The position numbers were made by a program, and so were the translations under genes. From Bacilli bacterium (lineage in GTDB: Bacteria; Bacillota_I; Bacilli_A; RF39; UBA660): a DNA stretch of 46,799 bases. Where the stretch lies: assembly GCA_017511945.1 (NCBI GenBank), contig JAFWHR010000022.1, positions 1 through 46,799 of the forward strand. Reading direction: 5' to 3'. Below, in pieces: positions 25,633 to 34,089 of this stretch (the first letter of the stretch is position 1; every line of letters starts with the position of its first letter). The notes under the pieces were generated by a model, which had not been told where the DNA came from, did no database searches, and worked only from the letters and a program-made list of their open reading frames with translations.

Positions 25633-26538
25633 ATGAAAACTTATAGTATAGCAGTAGATGAAATTATTAGAGAGTTAGAGGAAAAAGGAGAAGTTATAAA
25701 TGCTTTAAATGATAGAGTATTTAAAAGTTTGTTTACAGATGATAATATGAGAGGAATATTATCATACATAATATCTTATGTAACTGAGATAGATAAAGAT
25801 TACATCTATGAGAATATGTATGTTACAGAATCATATGAAAGTGTACATAACATAAAAGAAAGAGAAAATACTCACGATCTAAAAGTAGAAGTTGGAAGTA
25901 ATGTGATTACTTTAGAGATGAATCAGTTTAACGATAGAGAAACTAGATTTAGAAACTCCGCTCACTTCCATGAGTCTATAATTAAGAAGTTAGAAAAAGC
26001 AAAGAAAAAAGAAGATATAGGAAGAGTAATACAAATATCGTTTGATGGAAAAGTAGGTTATTCATCTGATTTAATATCCAGTATAATGATGATGGACCTA
26101 AAGCGTCACATAATAGACTCGTCAGAGGAAAACTTCATAAAATATAAAATAAATCTTTCAAAACTTAGAAAAATAGATTATAATGTAAGTAAACTTTCGA
26201 GATTTGAGAGGATACTACTTATAATGATGGAAAATAAAAAAAGAAAACTTAAAAGTCTCGCAAAAGGAGATAAGGAGTTAGAGACTATGGTAAAGAAAGT
26301 AGAAGATATGTCAAAAGACCCTAATATGGTAAGATACATAAACGATGAGAACTTAAAAAGAATAGCCTATGAGATGGATATGGAAGAGTCAAATAAAAAG
26401 GGTCATGAAACTGGAGCACATGAAAAACAAAGAGAAATAGTTAAAAATATGTTAGAAAAAAACGTAGATATTAAAGATATCGCGTGCTATACAGGTCTAG
26501 AAGAAGAGGAAGTATTAAAAATAAAAGGACAATATTGA
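25633..26538 (+). CDS. Rpn-family PD-(D/E)XK nuclease/transposase-like protein
   Basis: A 301-residue protein. The N-terminal half matches the Rpn/PDDEXK_2 family: LNDRVFKSLFTDD, then LKVEVG and ITLEMNQ, where the usual motif is (hydrophobic)IEMQ, followed by RFRNSAHFHES. The C-terminus is the helical tail typical of this family, with VKNMLEKNVDIKDIACYTGLEEEEVLKI, a small HTH-like motif. Rpn proteins are DNA endonucleases thought to promote recA-independent recombination and, in some cases, phage defence. Asn in place of the Gln/Lys of the active site may lower activity. It is a single-gene unit with its own terminator. A second member is cut by the right edge of the window. Confidence 0.8.
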   Translation: MKTYSIAVDEIIRELEEKGEVINALNDRVFKSLFTDDNMRGILSYIISYVTEIDKDYIYENMYVTESYESVHNIKERENTHDLKVEVGSNVITLEMNQFNDRETRFRNSAHFHESIIKKLEKAKKKEDIGRVIQISFDGKVGYSSDLISSIMMMDLKRHIIDSSEENFIKYKINLSKLRKIDYNVSKLSRFERILLIMMENKKRKLKSLAKGDKELETMVKKVEDMSKDPNMVRYINDENLKRIAYEMDMEESNKKGHETGAHEKQREIVKNMLEKNVDIKDIACYTGLEEEEVLKIKGQY

Positions 26539-26545
26539 CTATTTT

Positions 26546-26572
26546 AAGATTAGATATTATTCTAGTCTTTTT
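26546..26572 (+). terminator. intrinsic terminator of the Rpn-family gene
   Basis: AAGATTAGA (26546-26554) pairs with TCTAGTCTT (26561-26569, one G-T pair), T-run follows. Confidence 0.75.
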
Positions 26573-26578
26573 AAATGT

Positions 26579-26598
26579 AAAAAAAGCCTATAAAGGCT
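26579..26598 (-). terminator. intrinsic terminator of the Met-rich gene
   Basis: On the minus strand AGCCT, loop TTAT, AGGCT, then six T. Confidence 0.7.
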
Positions 26599-26602
26599 AA
26601 AG

Positions 26603-26860
26603 TTACATAACTTGAAAATTGTTTGGACTGTAGTTAGTATTATAATTTGAACTGCCAACAATGCCTTCAAGTCTATTTACTCTCTGTTCAAGAGAGTTTA
26701 TTTGATTAGTTAAACTTCCTAAATCACCTGTTCCATAATTATTCTGCATATTTGGAATAGATCCCATAAACGGCATTTGACCTCCCATCATTGGTCCCAT
26801 TTGAAAACTTGGCATCATACCAGGATATACATTCATATTACACTCACGTTCTTTTTTCAT
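26603..26860 (-). CDS. small Met/Gly/Pro-rich protein with short coiled coil
   Basis: An 85-residue protein with AAAGGGG before the ATG. Residues 10-45 are rich in Met, Pro and Gly (GMMPSFQMGPMMGGQMPFMG) and the middle has one short coiled coil (LTNQINSLEQRVNRLEG); the end is Asn/Ser/Tyr-rich. No signal peptide or membrane helix. This layout, a disordered Met/Gly-rich arm plus a short coiled coil, is found in some small spore-coat proteins, and spore genes are close by, but no specific family is recognised. Single-gene unit with a clear terminator. Confidence 0.65.
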   Translation of the reverse strand: MKKERECNMNVYPGMMPSFQMGPMMGGQMPFMGSIPNMQNNYGTGDLGSLTNQINSLEQRVNRLEGIVGSSNYNTNYSPNNFQVM

Positions 26861-26938
26861 AAAAAACCCCTTTCTCTTAGTCTAATTAATTATATGCAAT
26901 TTAAATAAAATAGTGTATAATCAAAAAGGAGGGAACTT

Positions 26939-27580
26939 ATGAGACTTAGAAAAGTAGCAAACGCTAAGCAGATTATAGAATCGTCGACATATGTAATTAA
27001 TAATCCAAAAGACTATAAAGGAAAATACAAAACACTATTTAATAATGAAAATGAAATCCATATAGAAATAGGTATGGGTAAAGGTGATTTCATAATAGAA
27101 ATGGCCAAGCATAATAAAAATATTAACTTTATAGGCATTGAAATGTATGATAGCGTACTAGTAAGAGCTGTCCAAAAATTAGAAAATCAGACATTAGAAA
27201 ATTTGAAACTTATCAGATTTGATGCGACATATATTGAAGATATATTTGATAGAGAAATAGATCAGATATATTTAAACTTTTCTGATCCATGGCCTAAAAA
27301 TAGATGTAAAAAAAGAAGACTAACAAGTAAAATCTTTTTAAAAAGATATGACAAAATATTTAAAAACAATTGCCATATAATTCAAAAGACAGATAATAGA
27401 AAACTGTTTGAATTTTCACTAATATCATACATAGAATACGATTATAAAATAAAGGATATATCTTTAAACCTACACGAAGATGAAAAAGAAATCATTATGA
27501 GTGAATATGAAAAAAGATTTGTAAAAATGAACCTTCCAATATACATGGTAGAGGTATACAAAACTTTACATGTAAAGTAG
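26939..27580 (+). CDS. trmB: tRNA (guanine-N7-)-methyltransferase TrmB
   Basis: A 213-residue class I methyltransferase. SAM-binding motif I is IHIEIGMGKGDFI, motif II region FIGIEMYDSVLVRAVQK, and the family signature is YLNFSDPWPKNR followed by KKRRLTSKIFL. TrmB makes m7G46 in the variable loop of tRNAs. Full length. A TATAAT at 26916-26921 and GGAGGG precede the start, giving a likely own promoter. Confidence 0.96.
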   Translation: MRLRKVANAKQIIESSTYVINNPKDYKGKYKTLFNNENEIHIEIGMGKGDFIIEMAKHNKNINFIGIEMYDSVLVRAVQKLENQTLENLKLIRFDATYIEDIFDREIDQIYLNFSDPWPKNRCKKRRLTSKIFLKRYDKIFKNNCHIIQKTDNRKLFEFSLISYIEYDYKIKDISLNLHEDEKEIIMSEYEKRFVKMNLPIYMVEVYKTLHVK

Positions 27581-27609
27581 AGATAAAACTATAAAAAAAT
27601 CCAAATCTC

Positions 27610-27618
27610 TGATATAAT
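27610..27618 (+). promoter_or_regulatory. extended -10 promoter of the lipoprotein operon
   Basis: TGaTATAAT (27610-27618) 22 bases before the ATG; the -35 is poor. Confidence 0.5.
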
Positions 27619-27639
27619 CTAAAGTAAGCGGGTGTATAT

Positions 27640-28239
27640 ATGAAAAAGAAATGCATACTACCATTACTACTATTACTTCTAACAGGCTGTACAGTAGTTA
27701 GAATTAATACATCTAGTATAGACAACATAATAAGTGTCATACTGTCGAAAGAAGGGAAATTATATAACCGTGTGGGCAGGGGATATAAATACTATGTACC
27801 AAGAGGAGTTACATATATAGATACCTCTGGCTCTAATGATAAATTGTATTCAAACGGGGTATATTATTATTTGTATTTAGATAAGATAAGTTACTACTAT
27901 AAAAAAGTAGAAAAATTTAAAGAAGCTTCTTCAAAATACTATTCAAAAAAAATAGATAGTAAAGGTAAAAAAGGATATTTAGAAATTACTAAAAAAGACA
28001 ACCTCTATTTTATAGAATTTGTATACAACTATGCTAAAATAGAGACCTTAGTAAAAGAAAAAGATATAACGAATGCAGTTTTAAACTCATCGTACATTTT
28101 ATCGACAATAAAATACAACAAGAGTATTGTAAAATTATCATTAGAGGAAAATTTTTTAAAAAATAAAGAGGAGATTTATGAAAAGTATTCTCACAAAAAC
28201 GTGAATGAGGATAGCTTTCTAAAATATGAAGAAAAGTAG
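27640..28239 (+). CDS. lipoprotein, unknown function
   Basis: A 199-residue protein with a classic lipoprotein signal: MKKK, a hydrophobic run, then LLTGC (Cys17 would be lipidated). The mature part is Tyr/Lys-rich with strand-rich segments such as YKYYVPRGVTYID and YYYLYLDKISYYY. Members are surface-exposed in Gram-positives. No binding motif recognised. First gene of an operon with the charged protein, the DUF948/YtxH-like pair and possibly rnhB. Confidence 0.8.
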   Translation: MKKKCILPLLLLLLTGCTVVRINTSSIDNIISVILSKEGKLYNRVGRGYKYYVPRGVTYIDTSGSNDKLYSNGVYYYLYLDKISYYYKKVEKFKEASSKYYSKKIDSKGKKGYLEITKKDNLYFIEFVYNYAKIETLVKEKDITNAVLNSSYILSTIKYNKSIVKLSLEENFLKNKEEIYEKYSHKNVNEDSFLKYEEK

Positions 28240-28251
28240 AGGTGTTATTAG

Positions 28252-29043
28252 ATGGGATTATTAGATAAAGTTAAAAATCTATTTACAGAAGAAGTTGAAG
28301 TAGAAGTTGAAGAGACAAAACCTAAAGTAAAACATAAAAAAGAAAAGAAAAAGAAAGAAGAACCAATTCAAAAAGAAGTTATCAAAGTAGAAATACCTGC
28401 ACCAGAGGAAACAGAGACGACTACAAGACAAACTAGAAGTGAGTTAAACACATATGAAGAGATGACGAGAGAAGAACCTAGAGAAGATGACTATAAATTT
28501 CCATTCTTCGATGATGATGATTTTGATGTAGTTAAACCCGAAGAAAAACCAAAAGAAGAAAAGAAAGATTATTACAAAGAAGTTTACAATCCACCAAAAG
28601 AGGAGAAAAAAGTCTTTAAACCATCACCAATTATCTCACCGGTTTATGGATTTTTAGACAAAGATTATCAAAAAGAAGAAATTGTAAGTAAAAGATCAGA
28701 TAGACAGAGAAGAGCAACAGTTGACGAGTTAAGAGATAAAGCATATGGTTCATTAGAATCAGATATTGAAACGACCCTATTTGGTGCGCAAAGAGTGACA
28801 TTTGATGATGAAGATACAAAAGATTTAAGTAATGTAGATAAAGAGTTAGATAAAATAGAAAAGGATATAACTCCAAAAATAGAAAAACCACGTCATAAAA
28901 AAGAAGAAGATGATTTAACAGATTTATTAGAAGCAGAAATGGCAAAACCAGAAAAAGAAGAAAAGAAAAAGAAATCGAGAAAAATAAGTGACAAAGAACT
29001 ATTTAATCTTATAGATTCGATGTACGAAGGGGAGATAAAATGA
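28252..29043 (+). CDS. highly charged protein with conserved SPIISPVYG motif
   Basis: A 263-residue soluble protein, almost entirely Lys/Glu/Asp-rich and probably disordered. It has three short ordered-looking islands: the N-terminal amphipathic MGLLDKVKNLF, the central KPSPIISPVYGFLDKDY (about residues 123-140), and the C-terminal ISDKELFNLIDSMYEGE. The amphipathic first helix recalls membrane-binding starts such as in SepF, but no SepF domain follows. From memory, the SPIISPVYG motif recurs in hypothetical proteins of related Bacillota; I could not verify this. It overlaps the next gene by 4 bases (ATGA). Function unknown; a membrane-attached scaffold is conceivable. Confidence 0.7.
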   Translation: MGLLDKVKNLFTEEVEVEVEETKPKVKHKKEKKKKEEPIQKEVIKVEIPAPEETETTTRQTRSELNTYEEMTREEPREDDYKFPFFDDDDFDVVKPEEKPKEEKKDYYKEVYNPPKEEKKVFKPSPIISPVYGFLDKDYQKEEIVSKRSDRQRRATVDELRDKAYGSLESDIETTLFGAQRVTFDDEDTKDLSNVDKELDKIEKDITPKIEKPRHKKEEDDLTDLLEAEMAKPEKEEKKKKSRKISDKELFNLIDSMYEGEIK

Positions 29044-29318
29044 TAAATACTTCTGAATTATTTCAAGTTACATTTTATATAATGTTAATAGTACTAGTAG
29101 TTGCTTTAATAGTTTTAGTAATAGAAGCTATAAAGACATTAAATAAGGTAAATGGTCTTTTAGATGATATTACTAATAAATCAAAACAACTGGATGGTGT
29201 ATTTAATATTATCGATGGAGCAACTAGTGCTGTAAATAATTTTAGTGATAGTATAGTAGGTGCAATTACAAATACACTTACAAAAATAATAAAAAGAAAG
29301 AGGGATAAAGATGAGTAA
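29040..29318 (+). CDS. small membrane protein, DUF948-like
   Basis: A 92-residue protein with one N-terminal membrane helix (about residues 8-30), then an amphipathic helical region of the DUF948 type (IKTLNKVNGLLDDITNKSKQLDGVF) and a basic tail. It overlaps the previous gene by 4 bases and the next by 8 bases, so translation is coupled. In Bacillus the YtxG (DUF948) and YtxH proteins are encoded side by side in the same way. Confidence 0.7.
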   Translation: MINTSELFQVTFYIMLIVLVVALIVLVIEAIKTLNKVNGLLDDITNKSKQLDGVFNIIDGATSAVNNFSDSIVGAITNTLTKIIKRKRDKDE

Positions 29319-29709
29319 AAAAGGATATGGGAAATTTGTATTAGGAGCTCTAGTTGGAGTTACTGCAGGGCTATTATTCGCCCCTAAAAAAGGATCTGAA
29401 ACTAGAGAAGATTTAAAAAAATCAATAGATGAATTAATAAAAAATGTAAGATCACTTGATAAAGATGAAGTAAAAGAGACAGTTTTAAATAAAATTGAAG
29501 AGATAAAAGAGGGAATTAAAGCATTAGACAAAGAGACAGTTTTAGAAGAGGCAAAAAGACAATCAGAGAAACTTAAAGATGCTGCATCAGAACTGTTAGA
29601 ATATGCCAAAGAAAAGGGAACACCAATAATCGAAAAAGCAGTTAAAGATGTAAAGAAAAAAGTTATAGAAGTGTCTAAAGAAGTTATTAAAAGATTAGAA
29701 GAAGAATAG
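29311..29709 (+). CDS. YtxH-like general stress protein
   Basis: A 132-residue protein with the YtxH start: KGYGKFVLGALVGVTAGLLFAPKKGSETRE, where a Gly/Ala membrane helix is followed by APKKGxETRxxL. The rest is a long charged helix, coiled-coil-like (EEIKEGIKALDKETVLEEAK). YtxH proteins are small envelope proteins of the stress response with unknown biochemical role. Coupled with the DUF948-like gene, ends in a terminator. Confidence 0.85.
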   Translation: MSKKGYGKFVLGALVGVTAGLLFAPKKGSETREDLKKSIDELIKNVRSLDKDEVKETVLNKIEEIKEGIKALDKETVLEEAKRQSEKLKDAASELLEYAKEKGTPIIEKAVKDVKKKVIEVSKEVIKRLEEE

Positions 29710-29730
29710 TCACATAATGTGATTATTTTT
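29710..29730 (+). terminator. intrinsic terminator
   Basis: TCACA (29710-29714), loop TAA, TGTGA (29718-29722), then TTATTTTT. Short stem. Confidence 0.6.
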
Positions 29731-29748
29731 CTGTCATAGGAGAATTAT

Positions 29749-30366
29749 ATGGATTTATGGGAATATGAAAAACAGTTAAATAAGAAAGGATATAATTATA
29801 TTGGAGGATGTGATGAAGCCGGAAGAGGGCCATTATATGGTCCTGTGGTTGCCGCATGTGTATGCCTTCCAAAAGACTTTAAATTAGATGGACTTACTGA
29901 TTCTAAAAAACTCACAGAAAAGAAAAGAGAACAATTTTATGATATATTAATTGACCAAGTAGTATATGCGATAGGTATAGTCTCACCAGAAGAAATAGAT
30001 GAGATAAACATTTATGAAGCAAGTAGAAAAGCCATGAAAATAGCCATAGAAAAAGTGAGAAAAAAGATAAAACTGGACTATGTAATAACCGATGCAATGC
30101 CAATTGATTTAGACATTCCAGTACTTCCTATAATTAAAGGAGACTCTAAATCAATTACCATAGCTGCATCAAGCGTAATAGCTAAAGTTACAAGAGATAG
30201 AATGCTCTACGAAATTGATAGAAAATACCCTGAATATGGTTTTAAGAATCACAAAGGATATCCTACAAAAAAGCATATAGAAAATATAAACAAATATGGA
30301 CTAATTAAGGGTTATAGAAAAACGTATGGACCTATAAAAAAATACATAGAAGAAGGAAAATGTTAA
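29749..30366 (+). CDS. rnhB: ribonuclease HII
   Basis: A 205-residue RNase HII. The active-site residues are visible: IGGCDEAGRGPLYGPVV (Asp-Glu), LTDSKKL, DYVITDAM and the final KGDSKSITIAASSVIAKVTRD. It removes RNA primers and single ribonucleotides from DNA. Full length. AGGAGAA precedes the ATG. Only a weak terminator separates it from the YtxH-like gene. Confidence 0.96.
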   Translation: MDLWEYEKQLNKKGYNYIGGCDEAGRGPLYGPVVAACVCLPKDFKLDGLTDSKKLTEKKREQFYDILIDQVVYAIGIVSPEEIDEINIYEASRKAMKIAIEKVRKKIKLDYVITDAMPIDLDIPVLPIIKGDSKSITIAASSVIAKVTRDRMLYEIDRKYPEYGFKNHKGYPTKKHIENINKYGLIKGYRKTYGPIKKYIEEGKC

Positions 30367-30383
30367 CTGCAAAAAAAAATATA

Positions 30384-30412
30384 GTTAAAAATGTTTAAAA
30401 TCATGTTATAAT
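30384..30412 (+). promoter_or_regulatory. extended -10 promoter
   Basis: TGtTATAAT (30404-30412) with a weak GTTAAA at 30384. Precedes the DUF5684-like gene with a very short leader. Confidence 0.6.
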
Positions 30413-30434
30413 TATGATAGGAGGTCTTAAAGAT

Positions 30435-31205
30435 ATGTCATTTGAAGGAACAGGAAAGTATTTTTGGATGTTATTTTTGTTTTATTGCATTATTGTTTTA
30501 ACAGTAAAAATATGCCTTTCTAATATATTTAAAAAAGCAGGTGAGAAAGGATGGAAAGCATTTATTCCATTTTATAATAGATTAGTTTTAGTAAACATCT
30601 TAGATTTAAAAAAATCAGTTTTTTATAAAACTCTAATACCTGTTGCTAATCTATACTATTATTACGTCATAATTGGAAGAATGTTAGAAGTTTTTGAAAT
30701 GAATAAAAAAGATGCTATTTTTTATCTTTTAGTTCCAATGTACAAATTTCCTGAATTAGTATTTAGAAACCCTAGTTATAAACTTCACATGTATGATGAG
30801 ACAGAGAAATTCTTCCACAATGAAAAATCACTTTTTGAAAAAGAGCCAGTTAAAGAAATACCAGTTAGTGAACTAAACCAAGCTCAAAACGTAAATGCCC
30901 CTCAAATGTCAATAGAAAATACCGATCCTAATAAAGTGATAATAGATCCATCCGGTTATAACCAGTTAGGTCAAATAGATGATGAGATGTCTCAAAAACC
31001 TATTTCTCAATCAGTCTTTACAAATAGTTTACTAGAGCCAGATGAGAGAAAAGAGACTGTAATAGAAGCTAAAAAACAAGAAGTTAAGGAAGATGTTAAT
31101 CCTATAATATCTGAAACAGGAAGACCTAAAGTTTGTCCTAGATGTGGAACAAAATTAGAGAGTACTGCCAACGTTTGTTTCTTCTGCGGAACACATATTC
31201 CTTGA
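30435..31205 (+). CDS. DUF5684-like membrane protein with C-terminal zinc ribbon
   Basis: I choose ATG 30435, 9 bases after AGGAGGT; an ATG at 30414 lies upstream of that site. The roughly 256-residue protein has membrane segments at about 8-30 and 55-85, enclosing KAGEKGWKAFIPFYNRLVL, the signature of the DUF5684 family (signal-peptidase-like neighbours). A disordered linker of about 110 residues leads to a C-terminal zinc ribbon, CPRCGTKL...CFFCGTHIP. Function unknown. Its stop codon TGA overlaps the -35 box of the downstream T-box promoter. Confidence 0.8.
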   Translation: MSFEGTGKYFWMLFLFYCIIVLTVKICLSNIFKKAGEKGWKAFIPFYNRLVLVNILDLKKSVFYKTLIPVANLYYYYVIIGRMLEVFEMNKKDAIFYLLVPMYKFPELVFRNPSYKLHMYDETEKFFHNEKSLFEKEPVKEIPVSELNQAQNVNAPQMSIENTDPNKVIIDPSGYNQLGQIDDEMSQKPISQSVFTNSLLEPDERKETVIEAKKQEVKEDVNPIISETGRPKVCPRCGTKLESTANVCFFCGTHIP

Positions 31206-31231
31206 CAGTATACATTAAGATGTATTATAAT
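31202..31231 (+). promoter_or_regulatory. promoter of the T-box-valS unit
   Basis: Consensus TTGACA (31202-31207) and TATAAT (31226-31231), 18-base spacer. Confidence 0.8.
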
Positions 31232-31236
31232 ACCCT

Positions 31237-31475
31237 AAAAGCGATGAGGTAAGAGGAGTAGATGGATAAGAAGTTTAAAGAGAATCAGTATTTGGTGTGA
31301 ACTGATAACTTTTTACCACCGAAGGTAGCTTACGTTAGCTTTCTTTCTGAAAATAAGTAAGAAAGAACGGAATATGCAAGAACGTTATAACTTGTTAGAG
31401 ATATGAGTTAAATAACTCATAAATTAAGGTGGTACCACGTTCTATAAAACGTCCTTATTAAAGGATGTTTTTTTA
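31237..31475 (+). promoter_or_regulatory. valine T-box riboswitch
   Basis: The canonical T-box sequence AAGGTGGTACCACG lies at 31426-31439, followed by an intrinsic terminator (31446-31474). Stem I contains an S-turn AGTAGA near 31257, an AGAGAA bulge near 31280, and the codon GTA (Val) at 31325-31327 in the specifier position, followed by a purine and the closing CTTAC strand. The variable T in TGGTACC would pair with discriminator A of tRNA-Val. Uncharged tRNA-Val should stabilise the antiterminator and turn valS on. Confidence 0.93.
31446..31474 (+). terminator. T-box-controlled terminator
   Basis: ACGTCCTT (31449-31456), loop ATTA, AAGGATGT (31461-31468), then T7. Competes with the T-box antiterminator. 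Confidence 0.85.
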
Positions 31476-31493
31476 ATTGAAAGGAAGATGAAA

Positions 31494-34019
31494 ATGTTAG
31501 AAAAAAAATACAACCATTTAGAAGTAGAAAAAGATAAATATGAAAGATGGAAAGAAAAAGGATATTTTAAAAGTGGAGATAAAACCAAAAAGCCCTTTAC
31601 CATAGTATGTCCTCCACCAAACGTTACCGGTGTTCTTCACATAGGTCATGCTTGGGATATGTCAATTCAAGATACCTTAATAAGGTATAAAAGAATGAAA
31701 GGATATGACGCCTTGTGGCTTCCAGGAATGGACCATGCAGCCATCGCAACTGAGGCTAAAGTTGTTAAAAGATTAAAAGAAAATGGAAAAGAAAAAAAAG
31801 ATATATCAAGAGAAAAATTTTTAGAAGAGTGTTGGAAGTGGACAAATGAACACGCTGGAATAATAAGAAATCAGTGGGGTAAATTAGGATTATCTTTAGA
31901 TTATTCAAAAGAGAGATTTACCCTAGATGAAGGATTAAGTAAAGCTGTAAAAAAGACATTTATAGATATGTATAACGAAGGACTTATCTATAAAGGAGAG
32001 AGGATAATTAACTGGGATCCAGAAGCTAAGACAGCTCTATCTACAGAAGAGGTAATTTACAAAGATATAGAAAGTGCATTTTATCATTTAAAATACATAA
32101 TTGATGGAACAGATGAATATTTAGATGTTGCAACCACAAGACCAGAGACGTTATTCGGAGATACCGCTGTTGCTGTAAATCCAAATGATGAGAGATATAA
32201 AAAGTTTATAAATAAAAAAGTAATATTGCCACTAGTAAACAAAAAAATACCTATAATAGAAGATGAGCACGCCGATCCAGAATTTGGAACAGGATGCGTT
32301 AAAATAACACCTGCCCATGATCCAAATGACTATGAAGTAGGTCTAAGACATAACCTAGATAAAGTAGTAATCATGGATAAAAGTGCAGTTATGAATGAAA
32401 ATGCAGGAAAGTATAAAGGATTAAGTAGAGAAAAAGCAAGAGAAGAAGTATTAAAAGACTTAGAAAAAGAAAGACTCTTATTAAAAGTAGAACCAATAGT
32501 TCACTCAGTTGGTCACTCAGAAAGAACAGGAGTTATGGTAGAACCATACTTATCAAAACAGTGGTTTGTCAAAATGAGACCACTTGCCGATAGAGTACTA
32601 GAAGTTCAAAAAGATAAAGATTTAAAAGTTAACTTCGTTCCAGAAAGATATGAAAAGATTATGAACCACTGGATGGAGATAACATATGATTGGTGCATAT
32701 CAAGACAACTATATTGGGGCCATAGAATACCTGCATATTACAAAGATGATCAAATATACGTTGGAGAAAAAAGTCCAGGAGAAGGATGGATTCAAGATGA
32801 AGACGTTTTAGATACTTGGTTCTCCTCAGCTCTTTGGCCATTTGCTACATTAGGCTGGCCAGAATCTACAGATTTACTAAAGAGACATTTTCCAAATGAC
32901 GTATTAGTTACAGGATACGACATAATTCCATTTTGGGTAAATAGAATGACATTCCAAAGCTTGCACCTATTAGACTCAAGACCATTTAAACACTGTCTAA
33001 TTCACGGTCTTATTAGAGACAAAGAGGGAAGAAAAATGAGTAAATCACTTGGTAATGGAGTAGATCCGATGGACGTAATAGATAAATACGGTGCAGACTC
33101 ACTCAGATATTTCCTACTTTCCTCATCTGCTCCAGGAACAGACTTGAGATATGACGAAGAAAAAGTTAAATCAGCTTGGAATTTTATTAATAAACTTTGG
33201 AATGCATCCAGATATACCCTTATGAATATCGATGAATTAAAAGTAAACAAATATAATAAAGATAGTTTAAATTTAATTGATAAATGGATACTTACAGAAA
33301 AAAATAGGATGATTAAAACAGTTACTAATAACATGAATAAATACAATTTCCATACAGCCGCAAAAGAAATATATGACTTCACTTGGTCTAAATTCTGTGA
33401 TTGGTATATTGAACTATCTAAAAAAGACAAAAGTGAAAATACTAAAATTGTCCTATTAGATATTCTTACAACTGTACTAAAAATGCTTCATCCATTTATG
33501 CCATACGTAACTGAAGAAATTTATCAAAAATTACCAATTAAAGATAGAGAGTCAATCATGATATCAGATTATCCAAAATACGATAAAGATGAGATATTTT
33601 TAAATGAAAAAGAAAAAGTAGATAAAATGATAGAAGATATTAAAGGCATAAGAACTCTAAAACTTAACAACAATATTAAAAAAGATGCATTAGTTAAAAT
33701 AAACTGTCTTCCAGAATATTTCAGTATATACTCATCATCTTTAAAAATCAGTGAAGAAAATATGACAACGGAAAAAATAGATTTAAAAAGTGTAAACTAT
33801 AAGTCAAGTATGATAGATATAACATATTACTTTAAAGCAGAAGAAATAGACAAATCTCTAATTCAAAAGGAGATAAAAGAACTTAAAAACTCTATTGAAA
33901 GAAGAGAAAAACTGCTTTCAAATAAAAACTATACTTCTAAAGCACCTAAACAGATAGTAGATTCAGAAAAGAAAAAATTAAAAGAAGAAAAAGAAAAACT
34001 AAAACTTTTAGAAAAATGA
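31494..34019 (+). CDS. valS: valyl-tRNA synthetase
   Basis: About 841 residues, class I. HIGH motif in PPPNVTGVLHIGHAW, KMSKS in GRKMSKSLGNG, an inserted CP1 editing domain (DVATTRPETLFGDTAVAV), an anticodon-binding domain, and the ValRS-specific C-terminal coiled coil (IQKEIKELKNSIERRE to the end). It charges tRNA-Val and edits Thr. ATG 31494 is 7 bases from AAGGAAG; the ATG at 31488 is too close. Regulated by the T-box in front of it. Confidence 0.97.
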   Translation: MLEKKYNHLEVEKDKYERWKEKGYFKSGDKTKKPFTIVCPPPNVTGVLHIGHAWDMSIQDTLIRYKRMKGYDALWLPGMDHAAIATEAKVVKRLKENGKEKKDISREKFLEECWKWTNEHAGIIRNQWGKLGLSLDYSKERFTLDEGLSKAVKKTFIDMYNEGLIYKGERIINWDPEAKTALSTEEVIYKDIESAFYHLKYIIDGTDEYLDVATTRPETLFGDTAVAVNPNDERYKKFINKKVILPLVNKKIPIIEDEHADPEFGTGCVKITPAHDPNDYEVGLRHNLDKVVIMDKSAVMNENAGKYKGLSREKAREEVLKDLEKERLLLKVEPIVHSVGHSERTGVMVEPYLSKQWFVKMRPLADRVLEVQKDKDLKVNFVPERYEKIMNHWMEITYDWCISRQLYWGHRIPAYYKDDQIYVGEKSPGEGWIQDEDVLDTWFSSALWPFATLGWPESTDLLKRHFPNDVLVTGYDIIPFWVNRMTFQSLHLLDSRPFKHCLIHGLIRDKEGRKMSKSLGNGVDPMDVIDKYGADSLRYFLLSSSAPGTDLRYDEEKVKSAWNFINKLWNASRYTLMNIDELKVNKYNKDSLNLIDKWILTEKNRMIKTVTNNMNKYNFHTAAKEIYDFTWSKFCDWYIELSKKDKSENTKIVLLDILTTVLKMLHPFMPYVTEEIYQKLPIKDRESIMISDYPKYDKDEIFLNEKEKVDKMIEDIKGIRTLKLNNNIKKDALVKINCLPEYFSIYSSSLKISEENMTTEKIDLKSVNYKSSMIDITYYFKAEEIDKSLIQKEIKELKNSIERREKLLSNKNYTSKAPKQIVDSEKKKLKEEKEKLKLLEK

Positions 34020-34032
34020 TTAAACAAACATA

Positions 34033-34061
34033 TTGATTTATAAAAAAAAATGTGATATATT
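34033..34061 (+). promoter_or_regulatory. promoter of the pilin-like gene
   Basis: TTGATT (34033-34038), 17-base spacer ending TGA, TATATT (34056-34061). Confidence 0.65.
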
Positions 34062-34089
34062 TATTTTAAGATAAGGGGCAAGGAGGTGA

